DNA from: Chitinophaga pollutisoli
Lineage (GTDB): Bacteria > Bacteroidota > Bacteroidia > Chitinophagales > Chitinophagaceae
Assembly: GCF_038396755.1 (NCBI RefSeq)
Contig: NZ_CP149822.1
Span: 930,001 to 994,000 of the forward strand
DNA: 64,000 bases
Direction of reading: 5' to 3'
How positions within the stretch are numbered: position 1 is the first letter of the stretch; the number at the start of each line of letters is the position of its first letter. A program made the translations under genes and the position numbers. The notes under the pieces are model-generated. The model did not search any database. It was not told the DNA's origin and saw nothing but the letters and a program-made list of their open reading frames with translations. Positions 43,301 to 52,677 of the stretch are shown here, one piece after another.

Positions 43301-45117
43301 ATTCGCTGGCAAGCTTTACGGCCAAAGGCGCTGTAGGCCTGAGCGACAGCAATCGCGTCGTGAATGCCTCCACGGATCTCGACAATACATCCATCAGCTT
43401 GCTGAACAAATACCTGGGCGATTACGTGAGTGAGCTGACGGGCACGGCCACGGGACATTTGGAGGTTACCGGTACTACTGACAAGCCTTCTTTCCGCGGT
43501 TCAGTGAAAGTGCAGAATATCGGGATGAAAGTGAATTACCTGGGCACGCGCTACAAAATTCCGCTGTTGCATGTGCATCATATGGACGACAACCTCATCG
43601 AGATGAAGCCGTTCACGCTGATCGACAAGTTCAACAACCAGGCCGTTGTGAATGGTTTTATCCAGCACCAGAACTTTTACGATATGGTTTTCGAGTTCGA
43701 CGTGCAGTCGGATAAGTTCCTATTCCTGGATACGGGCCCGACGGATAATGATCTTTATTATGGAACAGTGTTGTCGCAGGGAAGGGTGTATTTTACTGGT
43801 CCGCTCGACAACCTTGAGCTGCGCGTATTGGCGCGGCCGCTGAAGGGAACGCACTTCTTCCTGCCGCTGAGCGACAGTAAAGACATTGGCAAGCACGACT
43901 ATATCCGCTTCAAGCAATACGGGAAAGTAGTGGAAGAACCGAAAAAGAAGAGTGACATCAAGCTGAACGTGAAGATGGACATCGCGGCGAACCCCGATGC
44001 GCAGATCGACGTGATCCTGAATGCTTCCACCAATGACGTGATTTCGGCCAACGGCACGGGTAATCTGGCGATCAATGTGAACCTGGAAGGGGATTTCACG
44101 ATGTATGGAAATTATACGATTAACACCGGGACCTACAATTTCAGTTTCCAGCGGCTGGCCAGCTGGAAGTTTGATATCGACAAAAACAGTACGATCACCT
44201 GGAATGGTGATCCTGGTGAGGCGCTGGTGAATATTACAGCGAAATATACCCTGCCGAAGGTGAGTTTGTACAACCTGAGTACGGCGGCGTCGATGGGTGG
44301 CGGATCAACAATGGTGGATGACAAGCTGAACCGTTCGGAGCGGGTGGACATCCTGTTGTATTTGCGGCAATCCCTTACCCAGCCGAACATCACATATGAA
44401 ATTAAGCTGCCGGACGTGGGTTCGCTGGCGTATGAAAGCGGGATTGGTTCGCGGTTGAAGGAAATCAACTCCAACCAGAACCAGGCGCTGTACCAGATTT
44501 CGTACCTGCTGGCCACGGGGCAGTTCCAGCCACCGGATGGCAGCGCCAACGTGGCGATCACTGGCAAGAACAGTGTGGGCCAGGCGCTGAGTGCGCAGGC
44601 ATCCGCCATCCTGAATAACTTCTCCAACACCTTCCTGAAAAACGCAGGGATCGGTTTCAACGTGAATTATACAGCGTACAACATTAATAGCAGCGCCAGC
44701 AGTTCTTATGACCGTAACCTGGTGAGCACAGGCATTACGAAAAACTTCCTCAACAACCGCATTCGTTTATACGTGGGCGGCAACTACGACTGGGGAAGGG
44801 TTTCGGCGGGCTCTTCCACCCAAAATTTCGCGGGCGACTTCCGCATCGAGTATCTTCTCACGTCCGACGGGCGCGTCCGCCTGAATGCGTTCAGCAAGAT
44901 GGATTATGACGCCTGGCTGCTCGACAACCGCCTCAGGAGCGGCATTGGCATGGCCTATGTGCGGGATTACAACCGTTTCGGCGAGTTGTTTGCCGACAAG
45001 CGCATCCGCCGGATGCAGGACAGCCTGGCCCGCATTGCGATGCAAAAACGTTTGCAGGAAGACAGCCTTCGCCACGACGATCATTCCGAAGAAAAAGACA
45101 CCCTCATCAAGCGCTAG
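40309..45117 (+). CDS. TamB-like translocation/assembly module protein
   Basis: 1602 aa. One N-terminal membrane anchor (TIALLSLLGLLLLVSILVNI) precedes AsmA-like and very long beta-helical repeats, and the C-terminal ~400 residues form the TamB (DUF490) domain, ending in a barrel-like segment (NNRIRLYVGGNYDWGRV). TamB-type proteins bridge the periplasm and supply phospholipid or barrel proteins to the outer membrane. No ATG fits the N-terminus: a TTG at 40309 is the first start-like codon, while the frame extends up to a CTG at 40288, which would add the KKVRKI cap normally seen in relatives. Confidence 0.88.
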   Translation: MTIALLSLLGLLLLVSILVNIPAVQNLLVKEVTARLSKQLNTRVEIRHVNFRLFNSMRLEGTLVEDRHRDTLLYAEALHVRITDWFFLQEKPVLKFVGLEDAQVNLLRPRNDSLWNYQFIIDEFGGAPVQPAAKSKKTGISLDLKKVDLRRIRFNLVDQWVGEDMNASATRIYLDAEQLNLLTRNIRINELLLDQPSFIISSYPASPLRKRRAPAPAAPKPVLDSLAVIPLRWNADNWKLIVKTLQIKDGTFGVNNLSDSVPSTPGQFDPSGIRFEAINLALTNSRLQNDSIFSDLTLRTRERSGFEVKSLKSRFKMSPVEMEFNDLDLVTNNSHIKDYYTMQYEDMADLNDYVDLVTMKANFKGTRLASDDIAFFAPPLSSWDTEILVNGSVEGPVSNLSADSMQLSGGKSTRLRGNFSMRGLPYINETFIDFNARELITSGADVRQFFPMLKDLTAVHTELITRLAFQGSFTGFVNDFVAYGNFQTNLGNLDSDINFKTSKDVPVYSGSITTNDFQAGNLLGNDIVDRVTMKAKVKGEGFNFTNLKAAVDADIQQIGLYGYQYQNLKTEGEMNRKFFNGALTVNDPNLDMDFTGTIDFNSRLPIFNFYSEIRNSDLKALHLTEDSITLQAKADLNFAGSNIDNFDGTARLYDLSLFKNRSRVEFDSLSVYTGTENGLKTLRVQGNEVNGFVQGSYSFMELPNAFKLFLNKYYPSFFKSPPMVNAGQDFTFAVEFGQVDKLISAFTNDIHGFNGTRIEGALNTLSGNVSMNATVPYAAYQDFGVKNLVLKSTGDFSRINVSTHLGEVLFQDSVMFSNPLILASSGKDTSLIKLDLQADDTTALNGFYARLVTVGDGVKVNFLNSTFTVNGKPWNMMAGNEVYWSTHFLTVQNLKITRNDQALTISTNEYNPDESRFMINLKDLNLADIIPHGLTNTLIEGLANGDIDVHDPFGRLEVDADIRTSQLRIDNDSIGLVNWKGNYDNSTGQLNFDVKADNSLASFTAKGAVGLSDSNRVVNASTDLDNTSISLLNKYLGDYVSELTGTATGHLEVTGTTDKPSFRGSVKVQNIGMKVNYLGTRYKIPLLHVHHMDDNLIEMKPFTLIDKFNNQAVVNGFIQHQNFYDMVFEFDVQSDKFLFLDTGPTDNDLYYGTVLSQGRVYFTGPLDNLELRVLARPLKGTHFFLPLSDSKDIGKHDYIRFKQYGKVVEEPKKKSDIKLNVKMDIAANPDAQIDVILNASTNDVISANGTGNLAINVNLEGDFTMYGNYTINTGTYNFSFQRLASWKFDIDKNSTITWNGDPGEALVNITAKYTLPKVSLYNLSTAASMGGGSTMVDDKLNRSERVDILLYLRQSLTQPNITYEIKLPDVGSLAYESGIGSRLKEINSNQNQALYQISYLLATGQFQPPDGSANVAITGKNSVGQALSAQASAILNNFSNTFLKNAGIGFNVNYTAYNINSSASSSYDRNLVSTGITKNFLNNRIRLYVGGNYDWGRVSAGSSTQNFAGDFRIEYLLTSDGRVRLNAFSKMDYDAWLLDNRLRSGIGMAYVRDYNRFGELFADKRIRRMQDSLARIAMQKRLQEDSLRHDDHSEEKDTLIKR

Positions 45118-45489
45118 TTGGTATATATACCATTTAGAAAAATGGACTAGCTGAATAAATTTCCGTGTTGATTTTTTGCATAGATTTTCGATAAAATGGA
45201 AAATTATGCAACCCACAATTGATGTAACACCCAAAGACCAAAGCCACGATCTGCGGTCGCTGCCGCACGAGCAAAAGGGTTGGTGGTAACTTATTTCTAT
45301 ATGGGCTTAACCTCTCCCCGGTTGGTTAACCGGTTAATCCGATTCAGGAGGGACGCTGTAAAAAATGAGAGGCCAGATGCCTAGGTTACCAAAACAATCC
45401 TGAGGCAATTTGACTAGGCCAGCGAACCCCGCGCCGTGGGCGCAGGGTTCGCTGGCTTAAAGCCTTATGATATTAAAAACGGGTGACGG
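45118..45489. other. 372-bp intergenic region with strong secondary structure
   Basis: Lies between the convergent tamB-like gene and ribBA. It holds a long hairpin (45419-45455), a 12-bp palindrome TTAACCGGTTAA near 45325, and a 27-codon ATG-initiated ORF at 45206-45289 (MQPTIDVTPKDQSHDLRSLP...) with no recognisable family. No U-tract follows the hairpin in either direction, so it is not a classical terminator. I cannot assign a function. Confidence 0.5.
45419..45455. other. Long imperfect hairpin
   Basis: CCAGCGAACCC paired with GGGTTCGCTGG (11 bp), one C/A mismatch, then GCGCC paired with GGCGC around the loop GTG. Very stable, but not followed by a T-tract on either strand. Confidence 0.7.
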
Positions 45490-46692
45490 TTATCCTTTCA
45501 GGATTTCGTGGCCGAGTTTATCGCGTTTGGTTTTGAGGTAGAACTCGTTGTGGGGGTTGGGATGGATTTCGATGGGTACGTTTTCCACGATTTCGAGGCC
45601 GTAGCCTTTGAGGCCGGCTCTTTTACGGGGATTGTTGGTGATGAGGCGCATTTTGGTCACGTTCATGTGCCGGAGGATTTGTGCGCCAACGCCATAGTCA
45701 CGCTCGTCCATTCCGAAGCCCAGTTCCAGGTTGGCTTCCACGGTATCTTTCCCTTCCTCCTGGAGCTTGTAGGCTTTGAGTTTGTTCATGAGCCCGATGC
45801 CCCGGCCTTCCTGGTTCATGTACAGGATGAGGCCTTTGCCTTCTTTTTCTACCATTTGCATGGCGGCTTGCAGTTGTTCGCCACAGTCGCAGCGGAGGGA
45901 ATGCAGGATATCGCCGGTGAAGCAGCTGGAGTGGACACGTACCATCACGGGATCGCCCTGGTTCCAGTCGCCTTTTTTCAGGGCCATGTGCATGTCCCCG
46001 GAATTGAGCTGTTTGAAGGCTACCAGTTCGAAATTGCCGTATTTGGTGGGCATCTGCACCCGTACTTCTTCCTCGATAAGGGATTCCGTGCGGAGGCGGT
46101 ATTCAATCAGATCCTTGATGGAAATAAGTTTGAGATCGAATTTTTTAGCGATATCGCGGAGTTCGGGGAGGCGGGCCATGGAACCGTCTTCGTTCATGAT
46201 CTCCACCAATACGCCCGCGGGTTCAAAACCGGCCAGGCGCGCCAGGTCGATGGTGGCCTCGGTATGCCCCGTGCGGCGGAGCACCCCGCCTTTCTTGGCA
46301 CGCAGCGGAAAGATATGCCCGGGTTTGCCCAATTCTTCGGGACGGGTGTTGGGATCGATGAGCGCCTGCACGGTTTTGGCGCGGTCAGAAGCGGAAATGC
46401 CCGTGGTGCATCCGTGGCCCAGGAGGTCCACCGATACGGTAAACGGCGTCTGGTGCAGCGCAGTATTGTCGCGCACCATCAGCTCAAGCCCCAGCTCCTC
46501 GCAACGCTCTTCCACCAGGGGAGCACAAATCAACCCACGGCCATACATGCTCATGAAATTGATGATCTCCGGCGTTACATTGCGCGCTGCGGTAATGAAG
46601 TCTCCCTCGTTTTCACGATCCTCATCATCCACTACAATGACCAGTTTCCCCTTTTTTATATCCTCAATCGCGGATTCGATAGTATCCAGCAT
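45490..46692 (-). CDS. ribBA: Bifunctional 3,4-dihydroxy-2-butanone-4-phosphate synthase / GTP cyclohydrolase II
   Basis: 400 aa enzyme supplying both precursors of riboflavin. The N-terminal RibB domain has [14 protein letters not shown] and [15 protein letters not shown]; the C-terminal RibA domain has the zinc-binding cysteines in [18 protein letters not shown] and the catalytic region [20 protein letters not shown]. Both halves look complete. A TAnnTTTG element lies only ~32 bases before the ATG, so the leader is too short for an FMN riboswitch, and none is seen. No other rib genes are nearby. Confidence 0.97.
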   Translation of the reverse strand: MLDTIESAIEDIKKGKLVIVVDDEDRENEGDFITAARNVTPEIINFMSMYGRGLICAPLVEERCEELGLELMVRDNTALHQTPFTVSVDLLGHGCTTGISASDRAKTVQALIDPNTRPEELGKPGHIFPLRAKKGGVLRRTGHTEATIDLARLAGFEPAGVLVEIMNEDGSMARLPELRDIAKKFDLKLISIKDLIEYRLRTESLIEEEVRVQMPTKYGNFELVAFKQLNSGDMHMALKKGDWNQGDPVMVRVHSSCFTGDILHSLRCDCGEQLQAAMQMVEKEGKGLILYMNQEGRGIGLMNKLKAYKLQEEGKDTVEANLELGFGMDERDYGVGAQILRHMNVTKMRLITNNPRKRAGLKGYGLEIVENVPIEIHPNPHNEFYLKTKRDKLGHEILKG

Positions 46693-47002
46693 AAATGGTT
46701 CAGTCTATTATGAATTGAAGACGCAAAGTTAGGATATAAAATCGACGTTTGGCGCCCCTCCCTACTCCCGGAAGCCCCTCCGCCGGATACACACATATTA
46801 TTATTTTACCAATTCGAAAAAATGAAAATCTCCCGACCAGACAATTAAACAAACCATGGGCTTTTTCAGTTATTAACATAGGAAATCAAAATCTATCCGT
46901 CCGATACTATCCGAATATTCAACATGTAACAATTTGTTAAAGTAGCGTTAAAATTTACACAGCATATTTCGTCATCTTTGCACCATCATCAAATTGGTTG
47001 TT
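46693..47002. other. Divergent intergenic region between ribBA and the Oar-like receptor
   Basis: 310 AT-rich bases. Contains the ribBA promoter element near its left end and a CATCTTTG element (one mismatch to TAnnTTTG) about 20 bases before the receptor ATG. No gene, repeat or RNA structure of note. Confidence 0.5.
46724..46731 (-). promoter_or_regulatory. Putative -7 element of ribBA
   Basis: TAACTTTG on the minus strand matches TAnnTTTG; the ATG follows 31 bases downstream. Confidence 0.5.
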
Positions 47003-50000
47003 ATGGGAATTAAAAAGTTACTCATTACTTGTATCATGCTTGTACTGGGAGCGACCACCTCATTGGCACAGGTCACCACCGGCGGCATCACCGGCTCCAT
47101 CACCGACGCTTCCACCAAAGAAATCCTTATCGGCGCCACCGTTAAAGCCGTCCATGTGCCCACCGGCACAGTGTACGGCACCACCACCATGGAAAACGGC
47201 CGTTTCAACATCCCCAACATGCGCGTAGGAGGCCCCTACACCATCACCGTCACCTACGTCAGCTACAAAGAAGAAAAAATTGAGAACGTCGCCATCCCCC
47301 TCGGTCAGACTTACCGGTTGGACGTGGCACTACAAACTGCCGCCACCGGCCTGCAGGAAGTGGTGATCTCCGGCCGGCAGGACAAAACCTTCAACGCCGG
47401 CCGCACCGGTGCCTCCACCACCATCGGCCGCGAACAGCTGAACAACCTCCCCACCCTCAGCCGCGGCGTATCCGACTTCACCAAACTCACACCCCAATCC
47501 GGCAAAAAACTCAATTTCGCCGGGCGTAACGGGTTGTATAACAGCTTTACCGTCGACGGCTCCACCTTTAACAATGCATTCGGGATCACCGAGCTCCCGG
47601 GCGGACAAACCAATGCCCAGCCCATCAGCCTCGACGCGATCGAACAGCTGCAGGTGAACCTCGCCCCTTACGACGTGAAACTCAGCGGCTTCACTGGCGC
47701 CGGCATCAACGCCGTAACCCGCGGCGGCACCAACGAATTCAGCGGTTCGGTATACACTTTTATCCGCTCCAAAGGCCTGACCGGCAATAAAGTCGACGGC
47801 GAAACCGTGCTGAAAGACGACTTCAAGCAGAACCAGTATGGCTTCCGCGTGGGCGGTCCCATCATCAAAAACAAGCTGTTCTTCTTCATCAGCGGTGAGC
47901 TCGAGCGCCAGGAATCTCCGGCCAGTAACTTCCGCGCCAACCGCGACCCGAACGCCAAATCCGTGAACGACGTCCCGCCCGGCGTGGCCTTCGTGAACGC
48001 ATCTGCCCTCGATTCCGTCCGCAATCTGCTCATCAGCAAATATGGTTACGATCCGGGCAGGTACGAAGATTTCTCCCTGCCAACGCACAACGATAAAATC
48101 ACAGCGCGTTTCGACTGGAACGTTAACGAAAAGAACAAGCTCACATTCCGTTATAGCTGGCTCAACGCTTACCGTGATATCGGCCCCAGCTCCTCCAACT
48201 CCAACAGCGGTCGCGGCCAGAGCAGCACATCCTTGTATTTCGAGAACATGAAATACCGCCAGTTCAACAAGCTCAACTCTTTCGTGCTGGAATGGAATAA
48301 TAACATCAGCAACCGTTTCGCCAATAACCTGACGGCCACTTATTCCCGTTTCCGCGATCACCGCGAAGTGCCCGGGAAAGCATTCCCTGTGGTAGACCTG
48401 GAAAGCGGTGGCAGGAACTATATTTCTTTCGGCTCGGAACCATTCTCCGGCCTGAACAATTCGGGGCAGGACCTCTGGCAGATTACCAACAACTTCAACT
48501 GGTATGCTGGCAAACACACGCTTCTGTTCGGCGTGAGCGGCGAATATTACAAGTTTAGCAATGGCTTCGCGCAGTTTGTTTATGGGCAATACCGTTACGG
48601 TTCCGTGGCCGACTTCTTCGACGCGGTCGACGATCCCACAGTAAACCCGACTTTTTACCAGCGCACATATTCCGCCATCCCCGGTGATCCGGCCCCCATC
48701 GCCAAACTGAATACGGCCGCCATCGCAGCTTATGTACAGGATGAATACCAGATCATGAATAACTTCCGACTGACTTACGGCATCCGCGTGGATGTGCCCT
48801 GGTATCCCAATAGCCTGGCTTCCAACCCGAAAGTCAATGAAATGACTTTCCGCGACGGCGAAAAACTGGATGTTGGCAAGTTGCCTAAAGCGCAATTCCT
48901 ATGGTCGCCGCGCCTCGGCTTCAACTGGGATATTGCGGATAACAACAAATACCAGCTTCGTGGAGGTACGGGCATCTTCACTGGCCGCATTCCCTACGTA
49001 TGGGCGGTAAACCAGGCAGGACAGAATGGATTGCTTTTCGGTTCGGAGTTCTCCAGTAATCCCACCAACCGGCCCTTCACCGATGACCCGAACGCATATA
49101 TCCCGGCCAATCCCTCTGCCGCTCCCAGTTATGCCATTAACGTGATGGACGAGAACTTTAAATATCCGCAGGTATGGCGCTCCAATCTTGCCGCAGACAT
49201 ACGGCTGCCGGAAGACTTTATCCTCACACTCGAAGGTATTTATACAAAAGACATCAACGCTGTGTTCCACAGAGATGCGAACCTGGCAAAACCCACCACA
49301 ACGCTACCCGGCCCTGATAACCGCCCCAGGTTCCCCGATGCCAAACGTATCAACCCCAGTATTAACAACGCCATCGTACTAGATAATACTTCTAAAGGTT
49401 ATTCCTATGCACTGACAGCCCAGTTGCAGAAATCCTTTGATTTCGGACTGAGCGGCATGGTGGCTTACACATATACAGATGCGAAGGATGTGACCTCAAG
49501 TCCCGGTTCCCAGGCAGCGAGCGCCTTCAACGGCAACCAAATCGTTGGCGATCCGAACATCCCGGTGCTGGCGCGTACCAACTTCCTGGTTCGTAACCGC
49601 GTGATCGGAACGTTGTCGTACCACATCCAATATGCGAAAATCCTCGGCACCACGCTCAGCCTCATTTACGAAGGCCAGGCCTACAACGACGGCTTCGATA
49701 ACTCCCGCATCAGCTATGTTTACGGTGGACAGAATATCAACAATGACAATAGTACGTTCAATGATTTAGTGTACATCCCACGCGATGCCAGCGAAATCTT
49801 ACTTATCCAAAGTCAGGCTGGCTTTAACCAGCCGCCAGACACGCGCACACCTGCTCAGATATGGAATGACCTCGACACTTATATAAAAAACAACCCATAC
49901 CTGAACAAACGACGCGGGCAATATGCCGAAAGAAACGGGCTCGAATTCCCCTGGTACAATCGTTTCGACTTCCGTCTCGTACAGGATATTGATTTCAGTA

Positions 50001-50254
50001 AAATTGCGCCCAAATCGAAGAGCAAGCTTCAACTCACCTGGGACATTATCAATGTCGGGAACCTTTTGAACAGCAAATGGGGCGTAACCAAGACTGCTAA
50101 CACTAACAGTTTCCTCACCTTCCGGAATTTGGGCGGTCCGGGCGGGCGACCTCAATATTCGTTCGACAAACTCTCCGGCCCTTTCCGCACCAACACTGGC
50201 ATCGCATCGCGCTGGCAGATGCAGCTGGGCGTCCGGTACATTTTCAACAATTAA
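47003..50254 (+). CDS. Oar-like TonB-dependent receptor with N-terminal regulatory domain
   Basis: 1083 aa from ATG 47003 (MGIKKLLITCIMLVLGATTS, signal peptide). A carboxypeptidase-regulatory-like domain (GGITGSITDASTKEILIGAT) leads to a plug (LQEVVISGRQ, GLYNSFTVDGSTFNNAFG) and a barrel in which NAVTRGGTNEFSGSVY is the hallmark of the Oar/OmpA-related TonB receptor group, distinct from SusC. Single gene with its own terminator. Ligand unknown; relatives are linked to protein or peptide export and uptake. Confidence 0.93.
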   Translation: MGIKKLLITCIMLVLGATTSLAQVTTGGITGSITDASTKEILIGATVKAVHVPTGTVYGTTTMENGRFNIPNMRVGGPYTITVTYVSYKEEKIENVAIPLGQTYRLDVALQTAATGLQEVVISGRQDKTFNAGRTGASTTIGREQLNNLPTLSRGVSDFTKLTPQSGKKLNFAGRNGLYNSFTVDGSTFNNAFGITELPGGQTNAQPISLDAIEQLQVNLAPYDVKLSGFTGAGINAVTRGGTNEFSGSVYTFIRSKGLTGNKVDGETVLKDDFKQNQYGFRVGGPIIKNKLFFFISGELERQESPASNFRANRDPNAKSVNDVPPGVAFVNASALDSVRNLLISKYGYDPGRYEDFSLPTHNDKITARFDWNVNEKNKLTFRYSWLNAYRDIGPSSSNSNSGRGQSSTSLYFENMKYRQFNKLNSFVLEWNNNISNRFANNLTATYSRFRDHREVPGKAFPVVDLESGGRNYISFGSEPFSGLNNSGQDLWQITNNFNWYAGKHTLLFGVSGEYYKFSNGFAQFVYGQYRYGSVADFFDAVDDPTVNPTFYQRTYSAIPGDPAPIAKLNTAAIAAYVQDEYQIMNNFRLTYGIRVDVPWYPNSLASNPKVNEMTFRDGEKLDVGKLPKAQFLWSPRLGFNWDIADNNKYQLRGGTGIFTGRIPYVWAVNQAGQNGLLFGSEFSSNPTNRPFTDDPNAYIPANPSAAPSYAINVMDENFKYPQVWRSNLAADIRLPEDFILTLEGIYTKDINAVFHRDANLAKPTTTLPGPDNRPRFPDAKRINPSINNAIVLDNTSKGYSYALTAQLQKSFDFGLSGMVAYTYTDAKDVTSSPGSQAASAFNGNQIVGDPNIPVLARTNFLVRNRVIGTLSYHIQYAKILGTTLSLIYEGQAYNDGFDNSRISYVYGGQNINNDNSTFNDLVYIPRDASEILLIQSQAGFNQPPDTRTPAQIWNDLDTYIKNNPYLNKRRGQYAERNGLEFPWYNRFDFRLVQDIDFSKIAPKSKSKLQLTWDIINVGNLLNSKWGVTKTANTNSFLTFRNLGGPGGRPQYSFDKLSGPFRTNTGIASRWQMQLGVRYIFNN

Positions 50255-50556
50255 ACCTCACCTGTAAAACGATAAAAGCCGCCCGGTACTTCCGTGGCGG
50301 CTTTTTTAATGAAGAACTTCCCTTCATTAACACAAAAATTACATCCTGGACCATATCCGTTAACGTAAATATAAGCAGAACAGTTATCCCGGCACTATCC
50401 AACAGGTGCAGAACAAACCTACCCGGTCGATGGATAAGGGAACGACAGTTCCGGGACGACCGTTTCGATCGAATTACAGAGGACAATGGCTGACAAGAGA
50501 GCCGTTTCACGCAGGTGGGCGGCTTTCTGTATTTTATGGGTGACGGGAAAGGCGGG
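50255..50556. other. 302-bp intergenic region between convergent genes
   Basis: After the terminator at 50274 there is a nested inverted repeat (CGGTCG..CGACCG enclosing GGAAC..GTTCC) around 50424-50462 and a weak AGCCG/CGGCT hairpin near 50500 that could end the minus-strand esterase gene. No credible coding sequence. Confidence 0.45.
50274..50307 (+). terminator. Rho-independent terminator
   Basis: AAAAGCCGCC, loop of 12, GGCGGCTTTT plus TT, directly after the Oar-like receptor gene. Confidence 0.88.
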
Positions 50557-51320
50557 TCAGCTTGTTTTCACGACCCATTCGAGGAAATTGGGCATCACGC
50601 CCGCCCAGGTTTCATAATTGTGACGCCCTCCCGGCACCAGCTCATACCGGATCTGGCGGCCTTTTTCATAGCCCTTCTGCTCAAGAATGCGGACGAGGTC
50701 TTCCGTATCGTCGACAGCGTCGATGATGCCGTTCGCGTTACGGTCGGCCAGTTCGTCATCAGTGCCGGCTTCAAAGAAGAATTTCAGTTGCGGACGGAAG
50801 GCGCCTTCCTCCACCTGCCGGTGCATGATGCGCGGGCCGCCGTCGGGCGATGAGCGCCACCAGAGCGAACCGGAGAACACCCCGGCTTTGTGGAACTGGT
50901 CGGGGTGATTCCAAACGATATCCAATGCGGAAAGCCCTCCCAGCGAGAATCCCGCGAAGGTAATATCAGGAAAGGACTGGTGATAGCGGCTGCGCAGGAA
51001 GGGCAACAACTCACGCAGCACAAAACGCGCGTACAAAGAAGCTTTACATCCTTCCCCCTTGCCCCTACATGTTTTTCCGTACCATATTCCTGGCTCCGTT
51101 GCGGGCCGGCATGGATGGCCGCCACCCACAAAGACGGATGAGTGGTGTTTTGCAGATGTTCCAGCATGGCGGGGAAGCCCATTCCTTCCAGCTCCTGCCC
51201 GTCGTTGATGAGCAACAGGTGCGGCGTTTCGCGCGAAGTGGGCGGCAAATAGCAATCAAAAGTCACTTCCCGCTGGAGGAAGAGCGAATACTGTCCGAAT
51301 GATTCTGTTCTGGGGAGCAT
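50557..51320 (-). pseudogene. Alpha/beta-hydrolase esterase, frameshifted as given
   Basis: Two frames together encode one ~254-aa esterase D-like protein. The first begins MLPRTESFGQYSLFLQREVT and runs to about AGPQRSQEYGTEK; the second continues with GKGEGCKASLYARFVLRELL, the nucleophile elbow GFSLGG (Ser) and the late HNYETW (His). The switch lies in a five-T run at 51072-51076; one more T would restore the frame. The triad appears intact apart from this. Cytosolic, no signal peptide. It may be a sequencing error; otherwise the gene is inactive. Confidence 0.82.
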
Positions 51321-51411
51321 AGCAGGCGGGTTGGGTTCTTCTGTAATTTAACAAATTAGCCGCAGAAATCAGCCCCGGATTTGTTATTTTACATACCTGA
51401 AATCAGGAATT

Positions 51412-51867
51412 ATGCAATTAAAACGATACCTGTTGCCTGTGGCATTGCTATTATCGCAGGCGGTTTGGGCGCAACAGGCCGTCACCCGCACCGACAAATC
51501 CGTTCCCAACACCCTGCTTAAAGGCCAGGCGCCCGACGGCGCTTATCCTTTCCTGGTAGTAACGGAACTAACCTTGCCGGGATGCAAGCCTTCGGGGCTC
51601 ACTGCGGAGCAGGAAGAAACGCATGCTTCCATTTCCGAATCCGCTTCGCGGCAAATGCAGCTGGTAACGGAAAATGTGGAAGCGGGATACACGACCCTCG
51701 GCTGCAAGCGTACCGATTTTTATTACGTGACCGATACGCTGGATTTGCGCACGGTCATGCAGATTTTTTATAAAGACAATTACGGCGCCTATCCGCACAC
51801 CGTGACCATCCGCCCCGATCCCGGCTGGAAGGCTTACCTCGGGCTGCTGGAAGCCACCGGCAAGTAA
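51412..51867 (+). CDS. Small secreted protein, possibly DUF695-like
   Basis: 151 aa with signal peptide (MQLKRYLLPVALLLSQAVWA). The mature region contains LLKGQAPDGAYPFLVVTELT and FYYVTDTLDLRTVMQIFYKD, reminiscent of the DUF695 family, but the match is from memory and weak. It lies between the two esterase genes, on the plus strand, 42 bases before the ligase cluster, and may or may not belong to it. Confidence 0.6.
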   Translation: MQLKRYLLPVALLLSQAVWAQQAVTRTDKSVPNTLLKGQAPDGAYPFLVVTELTLPGCKPSGLTAEQEETHASISESASRQMQLVTENVEAGYTTLGCKRTDFYYVTDTLDLRTVMQIFYKDNYGAYPHTVTIRPDPGWKAYLGLLEATGK

Positions 51868-51908
51868 GACCATCCTGATACCTGAAACTGTGAAAAACCA
51901 AACGGCAT

Positions 51909-52674
51909 ATGCCCGCATGTACCATTCCTTTACCTGAAAAACGTTTATCCGTAAAACCCGAAGCATTGACAGAAAACTATCACAAATGGCAATCCCCTAC
52001 GCTGGGCCGCGAATTTGAAATGCTTGTTTTCGGCCATGCCGGTTATCCGCTGGTCCTCTTCCCCACCTCCATGGGGCGTTACTACGAAAACAAGGACCGC
52101 GGCCTCATCGACGCAGTGGCCTGGTTCGTGCAAAACGGCAGGGTCCGCATTTATTGTCCGGACAGCATCGATTCGCTGAGCTGGTTCAACACCCACATCC
52201 ACCCCGCCGAAAGGGCCCGCAACCACGCGCAATACGACGCCCTCCTCATGCAGGAATTGCTGCCCCGTATCCGTAAAGAAACGGGGCACGATCGCATCGC
52301 TGTGGGCGGATGCAGTTTCGGGGGATATCACGCCGCCAATTTCGCGTTCCGCCATCCCGAATCGGTGGCTTACCTTTTTTCGCTGAGCGGATTGTTTGAT
52401 ATCCGTTCGCGGGTGGAAGGGCATTACGATGATAACGTGTATTACCACAATCCGATGGATTTCGTGCCCGACAACCGGCACCCCGACCTCTGGAACATGG
52501 GGATCGTGCTGGGCGCGGCGGAAAACGATATTTCCAGGAGCCAGAACGAGCAGTTTTCAGGCATCCTGCAACAAAAAAATCCAGCACTGGCTTGATGTGC
52601 GGCCCAACGCGCAGCACGACTGGCCGTCCTGGAAACAGATGCTCCCGCATTATCTCTCCCTGTTAAAACATTGA
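51909..52674 (+). pseudogene. Alpha/beta-hydrolase esterase of the ligase cluster, frameshifted near the C-terminus as given
   Basis: Esterase-fold protein with the nucleophile elbow GGCSFGGYHA and a start at either ATG 51909 or an in-frame TTG at 51966 (LTENYHKWQSPTLGREFEML). The frame runs to LQQKNPALA and stops, but after removing one A from the seven-A run at 52573-52579 it continues as QHWLDVRPNAQHDWPSWKQM and ends at 52674, supplying the catalytic His in QHDWPSW. The stop then lies only three bases before the ATP-grasp gene, as expected in a tight operon. It likely hydrolyses or transfers an ester or amide in the pathway. Confidence 0.82.
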
Positions 52675-52677
52675 CGG

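Noticed and set aside
46693..46740. FMN riboswitch before ribBA
   Set aside because: The leader after the predicted promoter is only about 25 bases, and none of the conserved RFN-element boxes is present.
47330..48895. 521-codon minus-strand frame inside the Oar-like receptor gene
   Set aside because: Antisense shadow of a well-supported TonB receptor; no recognisable domain.
50244..50510. Short minus-strand frame of 88 codons
   Set aside because: It runs through the receptor gene's terminator and inverted repeats and has no conserved feature.
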